Shown piece after piece: positions 23,350 through 31,464 of a stretch of 39,407 bases of DNA. How positions within the stretch are numbered: position 1 is the stretch's first letter; each line of letters begins with the position of its first letter. The notes beneath the pieces are model-generated. The model did not search any database. It saw only the letters and a program-made list of their open reading frames with translations, and was not told the DNA's origin. A program made the position numbers and the translations under genes. Source of the stretch: Streptomyces sp. NRRL B-1347 (GTDB taxonomy: Bacteria > Actinomycetota > Actinomycetes > Streptomycetales > Streptomycetaceae). The DNA is taken from positions 1 to 39,407 of the forward strand of contig NZ_JOJM01000074.1 in NCBI RefSeq assembly GCF_000720325.1. Direction: 5' to 3'.

Positions 23350-24684
23350 TCAGAGCTCGGCCGCGCCCGACCCCTTCAGGTCCGACAGGTCGAAGGCCTC
23401 GCCCATGCGGCGGAAGCCCGCGTCGCTGGGGTGGAGGCTGTCGCCCGAGTCGTAGCGGCCGAGGAGCTTGCGGGGGTCGTACGGGTCGCGCAGGGCCTTG
23501 TCGAAGTCCACGAAGTCGTCGAAGACCCTGCCGGAGCGGATCTCGGCGTTGACGGACCGCCGCACCGCATCCAGGGCGGGGGTGTAGCCGCGGTGGCCGC
23601 CGAACGGCATGAGCGTGGCGCCGACGACGCGCAGGCCGCGGGTGTGGGCCTGGCGGGTCAGCTCCCGCAGCCCGTCGAGGATGCGCCCGGCGTCGGTCTG
23701 CCGCGGGTTGCGCAGGATGTCGTTGATGCCGAGGGCGATCACGACGGCCTTGGCGCCGCTGCGGCCGAGGACGTCGCGGTCGAAGCGGGACAGACCGCTG
23801 GGGTTGCCCGCGGGCGCCTCGGCCGAGCGGCCGGGGCGCCCGTCGGACAGGACGCGGTTGCCGCTGATGCCCTGGTTCACGACGCTGTAGCGCGGCGCGC
23901 CGGCCTCCTGGCGCAGCCGGTCCGCGAGGACGTCGGTCCAGCGGCGGTTGGCGCCCATGCTGGACGTGATGCCGTCGGTGATGGAGTCCCCGATGACGAC
24001 GACCGTGCCGTCGGTGTCGCTGCTGAGGACGTCCACGGCGGAGACGTACCGCCAGTACGGGCTCTGCTCGTGGTACGCCGCCCCGGTCGCGTCCTCGGCC
24101 CGGTCCCCGTCGGCCACGTACGAGATCTGGCGGGCGTGCGGGTGGTACGTCACCGGGCCCGACGGCGTCGGCGAGTACGTGGTGACCAGCAGGTCGGCGT
24201 CGTGCGGGACGCGCAGCCGCGCCGCGTCGCTGACGACCTGCCGGCCGGGCGGGACGACGACGGACGTCTCGCCCCGGAAGGTGAGGCGGCGCAGGGTGCC
24301 GGGGGCCGCGTCCGGGGTGTTGGCGGCGGCGGCCACCGCGAGGGAGGCGTGCGTGATCGTCAGCGGCTGCGCGCCGTACAGGTTCGAGAGGGTGACGCGG
24401 GCGCTGTCGCCGCCGACGCTGGTGTGCACCACGTTGCGCACGGAGCGGCCCGCCAGGCCGTTCGCCTCCGTGCCGGGCTCGGCGCCCGCCGGTGACGCGG
24501 ACCAGGTCCCGACCCAGGTGCCGGCCGAGGCCGGGGCCGCGGAGTTGCGCGGTGCGCGGGGGCTCGCGCCGAGCCCGTCCTTGGCGTCGTCGGCGCCCGT
24601 GGCGCCGAGGTATATGGCGGCCGAGACGACCACGGTGACCGCGAGCAAAGCGGCCAGCAGTGCATAACCGTGACGCTTGGTCAT
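23350..24684 (-). CDS. Secreted SGNH/GDSL-type hydrolase
   Basis: A 444-residue exported esterase/lipase-like hydrolase. An N-terminal hydrophobic segment (YALLAALLAVTVVVSAAIYLGA) acts as a signal peptide or anchor. A beta-rich region of about 150 residues (TWVGTWSASPAGAEP..) comes before the catalytic SGNH domain: VVVIGDSITDG (block I, Ser), VVNQGISGNRVL (block II, Gly), VVIALGINDI (block III, Asn), DSLHPSDAGFRRMGEAF (block V, catalytic Asp and His). Family: SGNH hydrolase of the 'WGTWxxSP' type. The ATG at 24684 gives the signal peptide; a 499-residue upstream extension is a shadow. Divergent from the DUF445 gene. Natural substrate unknown. Confidence 0.93.
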   Translation of the reverse strand: MTKRHGYALLAALLAVTVVVSAAIYLGATGADDAKDGLGASPRAPRNSAAPASAGTWVGTWSASPAGAEPGTEANGLAGRSVRNVVHTSVGGDSARVTLSNLYGAQPLTITHASLAVAAAANTPDAAPGTLRRLTFRGETSVVVPPGRQVVSDAARLRVPHDADLLVTTYSPTPSGPVTYHPHARQISYVADGDRAEDATGAAYHEQSPYWRYVSAVDVLSSDTDGTVVVIGDSITDGITSSMGANRRWTDVLADRLRQEAGAPRYSVVNQGISGNRVLSDGRPGRSAEAPAGNPSGLSRFDRDVLGRSGAKAVVIALGINDILRNPRQTDAGRILDGLRELTRQAHTRGLRVVGATLMPFGGHRGYTPALDAVRRSVNAEIRSGRVFDDFVDFDKALRDPYDPRKLLGRYDSGDSLHPSDAGFRRMGEAFDLSDLKGSGAAEL

Positions 24685-24918
24685 GCGGCCTTTTTCTCCT
24701 CGGGCAGGGGGAGCCCGAGGCTCCGGTGTGATGACCCCATGATGCGCCATGGGCCGCGGGGAAGCCGACACGGCCCCCTCCGCCCACTCAGACGCCGGGA
24801 ACTCGTGGTTCGTTCCGGGAGTAGGTCTGGAGGGGACCCGCGTTTCTCTCCGGAGAGGTCCCGGAAGGTCCCCGAAGGGACAATGCGTACGAGGAACCAC
24901 GCGAGACGGGGCGCAGCG

Positions 24919-26280
24919 ATGGAAAGCACGAAGGGCACGGACCGGGTCGAAGAGGCCGTGGGGCGGCAAGCCCCTGCCGTCGGCCCGCCCCAGGACGCGG
25001 GCGCCGCGGGCGCGGCCGGCTTCACCTACAGCGCCGCCGACGAGGAGAAGCGGCGCGGCGTGCGCCGGATGAAGCTCACGGCGACGGGCCTTCTCCTGTT
25101 CGTCGCGGTCGTGTACGTCCTCGCGAAGTGGGCGCAGCACGAGGGCGCGGGCGCCTGGGCCGGTTACGTCGCGGCCGCGGCGGAGGCGGGCATGGTCGGC
25201 GCGCTCGCCGACTGGTTCGCGGTCACGGCCCTGTTCCGCCACCCGCTGGGCATCCCCATCCCGCACACCGCGATCATCCCCAAGAAGAAGGACCAGCTGG
25301 GCGCGTCCCTGGGCGACTTCGTGGGCGAGAACTTCCTCTCCCAGACCGTCGTACGCCAGCGGCTGCGCGCCGTGGGCATCGGCAGCCGCCTCGGCGCCTG
25401 GCTCGCCGAGCCGGAGCACGCCGACCGCGTGACGGCCGAGCTGGCCACGGCGCTGCGCGGCGCCCTGACCGTGCTGCGCGACTCGGACGTGCAGGCCGTC
25501 GTCGGCGAGGCCATCACGCGCCGTGCGGACGCACAGGAGATCGCGCCCGGCATGGGGAAGATGCTGGAGAAGGTCGTCGCGGACGGCGGGCACGAGCGGG
25601 TCGTCGACCTGGTGTGCGTCCGCGCCCACGACTGGCTGGTCGCGCACTCGGACCAGGTCATGGACGCGGTGCAGGGCGGCGCGCCCGGCTGGACCCCCCG
25701 GTTCGTGGACAAGAAGGTCGGCGAGCGCGTCTACCGGGAGCTGCTCCGCTTCGTCACCGAGATGCGTGACATGCCCGAGCACCCCGCGCGCGGCGCCCTC
25801 GACCGCTTCCTCACCGACTTCGCCGCCGACCTGCAGTCCGACTCGGACACCCGGGCGCGCGTGGAGCACCTCAAGCGCGAGGTCCTCGCCCGCGGCGAGG
25901 TGCAGGACCTGATCGCCTCCGCCTGGTCGGCGGTCCGCCAGATGATCGTGGCCGCCGCCGAGGACGAGCGCAGCGAGCTGCGCCTGCGGGTGCGGGCGGC
26001 CCTCCTTTCGCTCGGCGCGCGGATGGCGGGGGACGCCCGGCTCCAGGACAAGGTCGACGGCTGGGTCGAGGGCGCCGCGGTGTACGTCGTGACGACGTAC
26101 CGCGACGAGATCACGTCCCTCATCTCCGACACCGTGGCCGGCTGGGACGCGGACCACACCTCGAAGAAGATCGAGGCGCACATCGGCCGCGACCTCCAGT
26201 TCATCCGCATCAACGGCACGGTGGTGGGGTCGCTCGCGGGCCTGGCGATCTACTCGGTGTCGCGGCTGTTCGTGGGCTGA
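24919..26280 (+). CDS. DUF445 family membrane protein
   Basis: A 453-residue DUF445 (YjiN-like) protein. Membrane helices occur at about 52-70 (LTATGLLLFVAVVYVLAKW) and about 80-95, followed by the DUF445 signature GALADWFAVTALFRHPLGIPIPHTAIIPKKKDQLG. A long helical middle follows, and another hydrophobic segment at the end (VVGSLAGLAIYSVSRLF). The family is widespread and poorly understood, probably a membrane-linked stalk protein. ATG 24919 chosen because its N-terminus is closest to the compact family start; ATG 24883 has GAAGGGA only two bases upstream. Followed by a GC-rich hairpin at 26309-26333. Confidence 0.88.
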   Translation: MESTKGTDRVEEAVGRQAPAVGPPQDAGAAGAAGFTYSAADEEKRRGVRRMKLTATGLLLFVAVVYVLAKWAQHEGAGAWAGYVAAAAEAGMVGALADWFAVTALFRHPLGIPIPHTAIIPKKKDQLGASLGDFVGENFLSQTVVRQRLRAVGIGSRLGAWLAEPEHADRVTAELATALRGALTVLRDSDVQAVVGEAITRRADAQEIAPGMGKMLEKVVADGGHERVVDLVCVRAHDWLVAHSDQVMDAVQGGAPGWTPRFVDKKVGERVYRELLRFVTEMRDMPEHPARGALDRFLTDFAADLQSDSDTRARVEHLKREVLARGEVQDLIASAWSAVRQMIVAAAEDERSELRLRVRAALLSLGARMAGDARLQDKVDGWVEGAAVYVVTTYRDEITSLISDTVAGWDADHTSKKIEAHIGRDLQFIRINGTVVGSLAGLAIYSVSRLFVG

Positions 26281-26308
26281 TGGCGGGGCGGGGCGGGGCC
26301 GGGGCGGG

Positions 26309-26333
26309 GCCGGGGTGCGACCGGGACCCCGGC
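26309..26333 (+). terminator. Possible hairpin after DUF445 gene
   Basis: GCCGGGGT (26309-26316) pairs with ACCCCGGC (26326-26333) across a 9-base loop, 28 bases after the stop, in a G/C simple-sequence stretch. Weak support. Confidence 0.4.
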
Positions 26334-26350
26334 GGGCTCTGCCGGGCCCC

Positions 26351-26390
26351 GGCGGGTTCCGATGGGCTCCGGCGGGTTCCGATGGGCTCC
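26351..26390. repeat. Two tandem 20-bp repeats
   Basis: GGCGGGTTCCGATGGGCTCC occurs twice in direct succession (26351-26370 and 26371-26390), then a partial GATGG follows. It lies in the gap between the DUF445 gene and the next membrane protein gene and looks like slippage, not a coding element. Confidence 0.85.
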
Positions 26391-26438
26391 GATGGAGGGG
26401 GCCGTCGCGCGGGGAACTGTGCTCGCCCGGACGGTACT

Positions 26439-26454
26439 TGAGTACGCGTACTCA
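26439..26454. promoter_or_regulatory. 16-bp perfect palindrome upstream of a small membrane-protein gene
   Basis: TGAGTACGCGTACTCA is fully symmetric, 37 bases before the ATG at 26491. A TTGAGT run in it could overlap a -35 box. Symmetry and position suggest an operator; no regulator can be named. Confidence 0.5.
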
Positions 26455-26490
26455 GGCGGCACCCACGGCCCGCACGCCATCGTCGTACAC

Positions 26491-26931
26491 ATGAGCGCAC
26501 TGAGCCCCCTGCCCGCCCGCCCCCTCCTGGAGCGCGGGACGGTCCGCCTGCTCGGGGCGGGCCTGGCAGCCGCCACGTACCTCCTGTTCCTGCCCTGGGA
26601 CCTGCGCAACCGCGCGGATTCACCGGGCGACATCAACGAGACGACCCCCGTCACGGACATGGGCATCACCGGCGTCGTCGTCACGGTCCTGGCCCTCGCG
26701 GCCTACTTCGGCTACCGCGACCGCCTGTACTGGGTCCTCCCGGTGGTGGCCGCACCCCCGGCCGGGCTCCTCCTGGCGTCGTTCCTGACCCATGAGTCCC
26801 CGGACGCGTCGCTGTGGCCGCTGGCCTGGGTGGTGTTCGTGGTGGCAGGTGGCGGCGCCGTGCTCGCGGTGGCGGGGTTCGCGCGGCAGTTCCGGCCGGG
26901 GGCGGGCGGGGCTGCCGGAAGCAGCGCGTAG
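26491..26931 (+). CDS. Small polytopic membrane protein, unknown
   Basis: A 146-residue hydrophobic protein. About four transmembrane segments: ALAAATYLLFLPW, GVVVTVLALAAYFGY, VLPVVAAPPAGLLLASF, LAWVVFVVAGGGAVLAVAGF. A hydrophilic loop RNRADSPGDINETTPVTDMG sits between the first two. No catalytic motif is seen. No ribosome-binding site is clear ahead of ATG 26491, so it may be leaderless, starting near the palindrome-containing promoter. It is convergent with the next gene. Confidence 0.72.
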   Translation: MSALSPLPARPLLERGTVRLLGAGLAAATYLLFLPWDLRNRADSPGDINETTPVTDMGITGVVVTVLALAAYFGYRDRLYWVLPVVAAPPAGLLLASFLTHESPDASLWPLAWVVFVVAGGGAVLAVAGFARQFRPGAGGAAGSSA

Positions 26932-26951
26932 GCGCCGCTGGCCCGCTTCCG

Positions 26952-27260
26952 CTACGGGCGCCGGTCCGCCACGGCCCACGAGGCGAGCCCCACCGCCCCG
27001 GCGACCCCGAACACGGCGGGCCAGGCCCCCACCTTCTTGGCGAGCGGATGCGACCCGGCGAAGGCGGCGACGTACGCGGCGCCGAGCGCGACGGCGGCCG
27101 TGCCCCCGGCCCGCTCCTGCCACCCCTTGGCCGCGACGGCCCCGGCGACGGCAAGCACGACCCCACCGAGGGGCCGCTTCTTGGTGAACCGGGCGGTGGC
27201 GTACCCACCAACGAGCCCACCTGCCGCGACGACCGCCGTCGGTACCTGGACCTTCGCCAT
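26952..27260 (-). CDS. Small membrane protein, unknown
   Basis: A 102-residue protein with hydrophobic Ala/Gly-rich segments (TAVVAAGGLVGGYATARF, LGGVVLAVAGAVAAKG, AVALGAAYVAAFAG, WPAVFGVAGAVGLASWAV) and charged KKRPLGG and KKVGAW loops. Probably three or four transmembrane helices. ATG 27260 has GGAAGCGAGG about 9 bases upstream. Convergent with the preceding membrane protein; it is the last gene before the accessory island. No named family recognised. Confidence 0.7.
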   Translation of the reverse strand: MAKVQVPTAVVAAGGLVGGYATARFTKKRPLGGVVLAVAGAVAAKGWQERAGGTAAVALGAAYVAAFAGSHPLAKKVGAWPAVFGVAGAVGLASWAVADRRP

Positions 27261-27364
27261 GCTTGCGCCTCGCTTCCGGGATGCCTTTGGGGCCGGTCTT
27301 TGGGCTGAGTGAAAAATCTACCTAAGCTGCCGACGTTTGAGGGCGTCAGGACCCTCTCCCTGGA

Positions 27365-28714
27365 TCAGCCGCGCAAGAAGGAGTGGATCGCCGAGGCGAT
27401 AGCGGTGCCGAGCGGGATGGGGACAGCGTTGCCGATCTGTCGAGCGATATCGATTTTCGAGCCGCACCAACGGAAATCGAGAGGGAAGCCCTGAATCCGT
27501 GCGGCTTCGTAATGGGTGATCGGGCGAGGGGCTGTCGGGTGAAGATAGCGGCCCTTCTCAGGTTTGAAGAACTCGGTTCGAATGGTCACCGAAGGCTCGC
27601 CCTTGCGGAGTCTTCCCATGACGTCACCGGAGCCGGTGTTGTGATTGTCCCAGCTCGTGGTGGAGAGGTACTTGACGGGGGTCGTCACCCCTGCAGGGCT
27701 CGGGGAGTCGAAGATTTGAATGCCGCCGTCGCTGTCAATCGTGTACCACTTTCCCTGAAGGTCCTTCCGGTTCCCGCCTTCGGGGATAGCAAGGTACCGA
27801 CCTCTTGAAAGCGGCTCTGGATTGCGGCCGAAGTGCAGGTCCTTGGTCGAGAAAACACCTGGCACTACAGCATCGATCTCGACGATATGGTCCTTGCTGT
27901 CCGGCAGTTCGGTGCCACGCAGCGCAAGTTGTGACGATTCGTCGAACACGTTGTCCACCGCCTGCCAGTACGTGATACCGGCATCGATGGTTTCAAACGG
28001 TCGATCGGAGGATTCGGGACCGCGCTTCGGCCGCCGCACGTGGGTCGCACTCGGATATGCCATCGTGCGTCCGCTCACGTCACGCCGTATACCGATGACG
28101 ATGGCCCGCCGGCGCGCCTGAGCTGCTCCATAATCTGCGGCGTTGAGGAGGTAGCGCTTGTTCTTCTTTTCTGGCGAGTCCATCGGTGTGTGGCCGGGAG
28201 GGTCGACGAGCAGGTAGTCCTCAAGCAGGCCGCCTTTGTCCACCTGGCTGAGCAGGTTCTGGAACTCGTCTGATTTGAGAAATCGATCAACATTCTCGAT
28301 CACAAAAACCTTTGGGCGAACCTTTGCCACAATGCGAACGTAGTCTTCCCACAGACGATTTCTTTCGCTGCCCTTCTTCTCGCGATTCAGTGCCGAGAAG
28401 CCTTGACAGGGAGGGCCGCCCACCACCACGTCCGCGTGCAGCGCCTCGGGTGTGGGATCCCACTCTTCGATGTCGCCGAAGTGGACGCGGGCGGGCGGAA
28501 TATCCTTGTCTGGCCTGGCTTGTCCGAAATTCACGGCATATGTGGCAGCGGCTGCGGCGTCGTGCTCCACTGCGGCGATGCTGTGAAACACGGGACCGCT
28601 GTCCTCGGCCCCCTCCGGGCGGAACGCATGGAATCCCTGGGTGAAGCCACCGCATCCAGCAAAAAGATCAATAACTGTGATGGGGGCGGATTCAAGGGGA
28701 CCGGGCATGCGCAT
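27365..28714 (-). CDS. DNA (cytosine-5) methyltransferase, intact
   Basis: A 449-residue C5-cytosine DNA methyltransferase with a full motif set. Motif I DLFAGCGGFTQGF (16-28) binds AdoMet; motif IV VVGGPPCQGFS has catalytic Cys103; motif VI FVIENV (137-142); motif VIII QARRRAIVIG (199-208); motif X RQIGNAVPIPLGTAIA near 430-446. The variable region between VIII and X, about 200 residues, would hold target recognition. It lies 9 bases behind the fusion gene and is the last gene of the island operon. Its natural job is probably self-protection of host DNA against the island's nuclease, an inference from context. Target sequence not predictable. ATG 28714 used; ATG 28708 equally possible. Confidence 0.93.
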   Translation of the reverse strand: MRMPGPLESAPITVIDLFAGCGGFTQGFHAFRPEGAEDSGPVFHSIAAVEHDAAAAATYAVNFGQARPDKDIPPARVHFGDIEEWDPTPEALHADVVVGGPPCQGFSALNREKKGSERNRLWEDYVRIVAKVRPKVFVIENVDRFLKSDEFQNLLSQVDKGGLLEDYLLVDPPGHTPMDSPEKKNKRYLLNAADYGAAQARRRAIVIGIRRDVSGRTMAYPSATHVRRPKRGPESSDRPFETIDAGITYWQAVDNVFDESSQLALRGTELPDSKDHIVEIDAVVPGVFSTKDLHFGRNPEPLSRGRYLAIPEGGNRKDLQGKWYTIDSDGGIQIFDSPSPAGVTTPVKYLSTTSWDNHNTGSGDVMGRLRKGEPSVTIRTEFFKPEKGRYLHPTAPRPITHYEAARIQGFPLDFRWCGSKIDIARQIGNAVPIPLGTAIASAIHSFLRG

Positions 28715-28723
28715 GAGGCGATC

Positions 28724-30571
28724 TTAGCCGTGCAGGGCGGCCGCGATGGCACGCCCGACGGCGGTGGCGACAGGGGGAGGCATGGCATGACCGATCTGGC
28801 GATAGCGCGATGTCTTGCCGCCGGAGAACTGCCAGTCCGCAGGGAACGACTGGATCGCCGCAGCCTGGTCGAGGGTCAGCTTGGGGTGCTCGTCTGCGGG
28901 GAAGTCCGCGTCCGGTGGTTCGTTGCCGAGGCTGTTGCCGTTCACGCCGAGCGTGGCCCAAGCCCTCTTGCTGCCGGTCGGGCCGAGGTCTGCCCCGCCG
29001 CGTCGTTCAGAACCCCCGACGAGAGGCGGTGCGATGCGGTCGGCGCCCTTGATCCAGCGTTCCGCACCGGGCCAACCGTTTGCGGACATGGAGCGGCCGA
29101 GTACCTGGCCGACTGTAGGAGGAGGCTGATCTGTCGGCACAGGCCATGAGAAGCGTGAGAAGTACGGGTCCCGCAGGCCCACCAAGAACCCGCTTCTGCG
29201 GTTCTGCGGCACGCCGAAGTCCGCGGCGTTGAGAACCTTCCAACTCGAGTGGTAACCGGCGCCTTCGAGCTCCGACTCGATCCAGGAACGATCGAGTTCG
29301 AAGTCGGAACTTTCCACCAGGTCCGGGACGTTCTCCAGCAGCACGGCCTTCGGTCCGATGGCGCGCGCCAGCCCGACCACGGCCCTGAGTACCTTGCGTT
29401 CCTCCGCATCTTCAGTGCGCCCGATACTGGCAGAGGATCTGACTCTGGGGAGGCCGCCGCTCACCAGATCGGCATCGAAAACATCGGGAAACATGATCGG
29501 TTGGAATTCCATGACATCCATGCAAACGACGTTCCACTCCGACCTGTTGAGATCGATCGTGAAACAGGCGTCGGCCTTGCTGTCGATGAGGATGACCGGA
29601 TCGAACCCGGCGCGCTCGAGTCCCAAAGCCTGAGCTCCGGCGCCGGCGCAGACCTCGACTGAGCGCAACCGATTGGAACTGTGGGAACCCGCTGCCCTGG
29701 CTTCGACTGCAGTCGGCTCTTGTCGGGGCGACACGCTCATCGAGGGCCGGCTTCTGTCGCCACTTCGGTGCAGCCCTTGATCATTTTGTGTGGTCATGGC
29801 CGGAGCGGGCGGGGAACTCGGCCGCTGGGCATCGATGGATTCTTGGGCGACCGCATGCAATTCCTGGTGGAGCGCGTCACTCTCGACGCCGTCGAAGAGT
29901 ACGAACGGGGCGAGCCGCAGTAGCCTTTTGAGGAAGTCGCGAAGGGTCTCACGCTCGTTCAGCCCAGCAAGATCGAGATCCTTCCAGACGTGGAGGATGG
30001 CCCGGACCATGTGCGGGCTTCCACCGAGAGCGGCACGGCGCGCGTAGATCTGGTCGAATGCGGCCTCGCCGAGGATCTTCAAGGCGCTGTAAGGGTCAGG
30101 GTCTTCCGAGGAACGCACGAGCTGGGCTCGCCACCACAGGCGGCCGAAGACATGGCGGGTCAGATCCGTGCCGAGGACACGATCTCTGGGTGGCTGTGGG
30201 TACCGCCAGAAGGCGACGTCCGGGAGCAGCACCAGAGAGAGGAAGGCCCAGACATCCCGGGAGGCGGCTTCTGCGGGGACCATGCCCATCTCGGCGTGCA
30301 GCAGCGCGGCGAGCCGAAGGTCGAAGTCGGCGTTGCGCGCGCGATCCGAGTCGTTGGGGAAGCCGGCTTGCACAGCGAGATCGAGCACGCTTTCGCGCAG
30401 TTCCCTGAGCTGACTCGAGGAAATCCGATCACCACCAGTGGCCACATACACCGCCGACTCATGGCTGAAGGCTGAGAGGTCGGTCAGCTTGGTGATGGGA
30501 AGGTGCCGGTATTCCTCGAAGAGCGGTCTGGCCTGTGCGGCGAGCAACCGGGGGTAGAGGAAGCTCATCAT
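28724..30571 (-). CDS. DUF6339-like domain fused to a C5-methyltransferase with lost catalytic cysteine
   Basis: A 615-residue two-part protein. Residues 1-250 resemble DUF6339 as I remember it (LYPRLL..VYVATGGDRI..RDVWAFLSLVLLPDVAFWR). A Ser/Pro/Gln-rich linker (about 251-300) joins a C5-methyltransferase domain from about 303: motif I VEVCAGAGAQALG, motif VI LLENV (411-415), motif VIII FGVPQNRRSGFLVG, motif X YRQIGHAMPPPVATAVG. Motif IV, normally GGxPC, reads SGGLPRVRSS: Arg376 (codon AGA at 29444-29446) replaces the catalytic Cys. Motif VIII also lacks the second Arg of QxRxR. So it is probably enzymatically dead while keeping fold and AdoMet site. ATG 30571 overlaps the stop of the gene upstream (ATGA). 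Confidence 0.85.
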   Translation of the reverse strand: MMSFLYPRLLAAQARPLFEEYRHLPITKLTDLSAFSHESAVYVATGGDRISSSQLRELRESVLDLAVQAGFPNDSDRARNADFDLRLAALLHAEMGMVPAEAASRDVWAFLSLVLLPDVAFWRYPQPPRDRVLGTDLTRHVFGRLWWRAQLVRSSEDPDPYSALKILGEAAFDQIYARRAALGGSPHMVRAILHVWKDLDLAGLNERETLRDFLKRLLRLAPFVLFDGVESDALHQELHAVAQESIDAQRPSSPPAPAMTTQNDQGLHRSGDRSRPSMSVSPRQEPTAVEARAAGSHSSNRLRSVEVCAGAGAQALGLERAGFDPVILIDSKADACFTIDLNRSEWNVVCMDVMEFQPIMFPDVFDADLVSGGLPRVRSSASIGRTEDAEERKVLRAVVGLARAIGPKAVLLENVPDLVESSDFELDRSWIESELEGAGYHSSWKVLNAADFGVPQNRRSGFLVGLRDPYFSRFSWPVPTDQPPPTVGQVLGRSMSANGWPGAERWIKGADRIAPPLVGGSERRGGADLGPTGSKRAWATLGVNGNSLGNEPPDADFPADEHPKLTLDQAAAIQSFPADWQFSGGKTSRYRQIGHAMPPPVATAVGRAIAAALHG

Positions 30572-31464
30572 GACACCTCGAACAATTTGACGGCTGCCTG
30601 CAGGTCGGAGGCGAACAAAGCAGGAGACTGTCGCTGGCGCAGTCGAACGTCGGCGATCATCTGCCCCGGGAACAGCTGATTGAACAGGGTGACCAGGGTG
30701 GCACCCAGCGAGCCGTCTGGAAAGGCGGAGTCCTCAGCGAAGTCTTCGGTGCCGAGCGCGTGCTCGATCATGATCCGAGCGGCGTCCGCGTACACCGCCG
30801 AGAGGACGACCCGGTCCACCGGTCGCGGTTTGCCCGCGTTTTCGAACGCGGTGGCGGTCACTGTGTTGCGCTCGTTGACAAGCAACAGCAACGAACCCAT
30901 CGTGGCGCTCTCCAAGCCCCCGCTGATCTGCAGGTGCCAGGCGGCGTTGCTCGGGAAGGACGTCCGATCGAAGTCGATCACAGCCATCGGGAACTGTGGC
31001 GCGTCGCCTTGGAGGCGCAGCGACTCTCGATCACTCCACAACACCGAGCCTGCCCGGCGGGGAGAGGACGGGCGCGCGTCGCCACGTCGTTCGGCCAGGA
31101 CGAGAGCAGTGTCGAGCAGTAGCAGACCTCCCAGGTCGGCGCCTCGCAGGCGAATGTTCAACGTGACTGTTGCCGTGCCCTGTTCGGACAGCCGTACATG
31201 CTGTGCGGGGCCGCTGAGATTGGACCCCGTAGCTGTCCACACGGCTGAGAGCGTGAGTGGCGCGTCAGTCGGCAACCCCGACTGCGATCGCGTTCGGTCG
31301 AGGTCAACCTGGAGGGTTCTGCGTAGATGCAGGTCCATCTGGTAGTCCCAGTCAGGCAGGGCCTCGGGCATGGCCACCTCGCCGTCTTCGGTAACCAGCG
31401 ACCAGCCGTCGGCGGCAACTACGTCCTCTGACGGACTGCGATAGGGAAGAACGCGCCGGGTCAC
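30568..31464 (-). CDS. Island protein of unknown function
   Basis: A 298-residue protein without a family I recognise. It has a Ser/Pro-poor beta-rich look: TRRVLPYRSPSEDVVAADGWSLV at the start, then LHLRRTLQVDLDRTRSQSG and alternating hydrophobic strands LSAVWTATGSNLSG, LSEQGTATVTLNIRLRG, then helix-strand mixtures (FPMAVIDFDRTSFPSNAAWHLQIS, PRPVDRVVLSAVYADAARIMIEHAL), a C-terminal helix (DLQAAVKLFEV). No nuclease, helicase or transmembrane pattern. GTG 31464 overlaps the upstream stop (GTGA); its own TGA overlaps the next ATG. Operon position between GHKL ATPase and fusion suggests an obligate complex partner, such as an adaptor. Confidence 0.75.
   Translation of the reverse strand: MTRRVLPYRSPSEDVVAADGWSLVTEDGEVAMPEALPDWDYQMDLHLRRTLQVDLDRTRSQSGLPTDAPLTLSAVWTATGSNLSGPAQHVRLSEQGTATVTLNIRLRGADLGGLLLLDTALVLAERRGDARPSSPRRAGSVLWSDRESLRLQGDAPQFPMAVIDFDRTSFPSNAAWHLQISGGLESATMGSLLLLVNERNTVTATAFENAGKPRPVDRVVLSAVYADAARIMIEHALGTEDFAEDSAFPDGSLGATLVTLFNQLFPGQMIADVRLRQRQSPALFASDLQAAVKLFEVS

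Noticed and set aside
27312..27356. Terminator after the island methyltransferase
   Set aside because: Only a 5-bp stem (27339-27343 with 27352-27356) and a nearby T-run on the minus strand; too weak to call.
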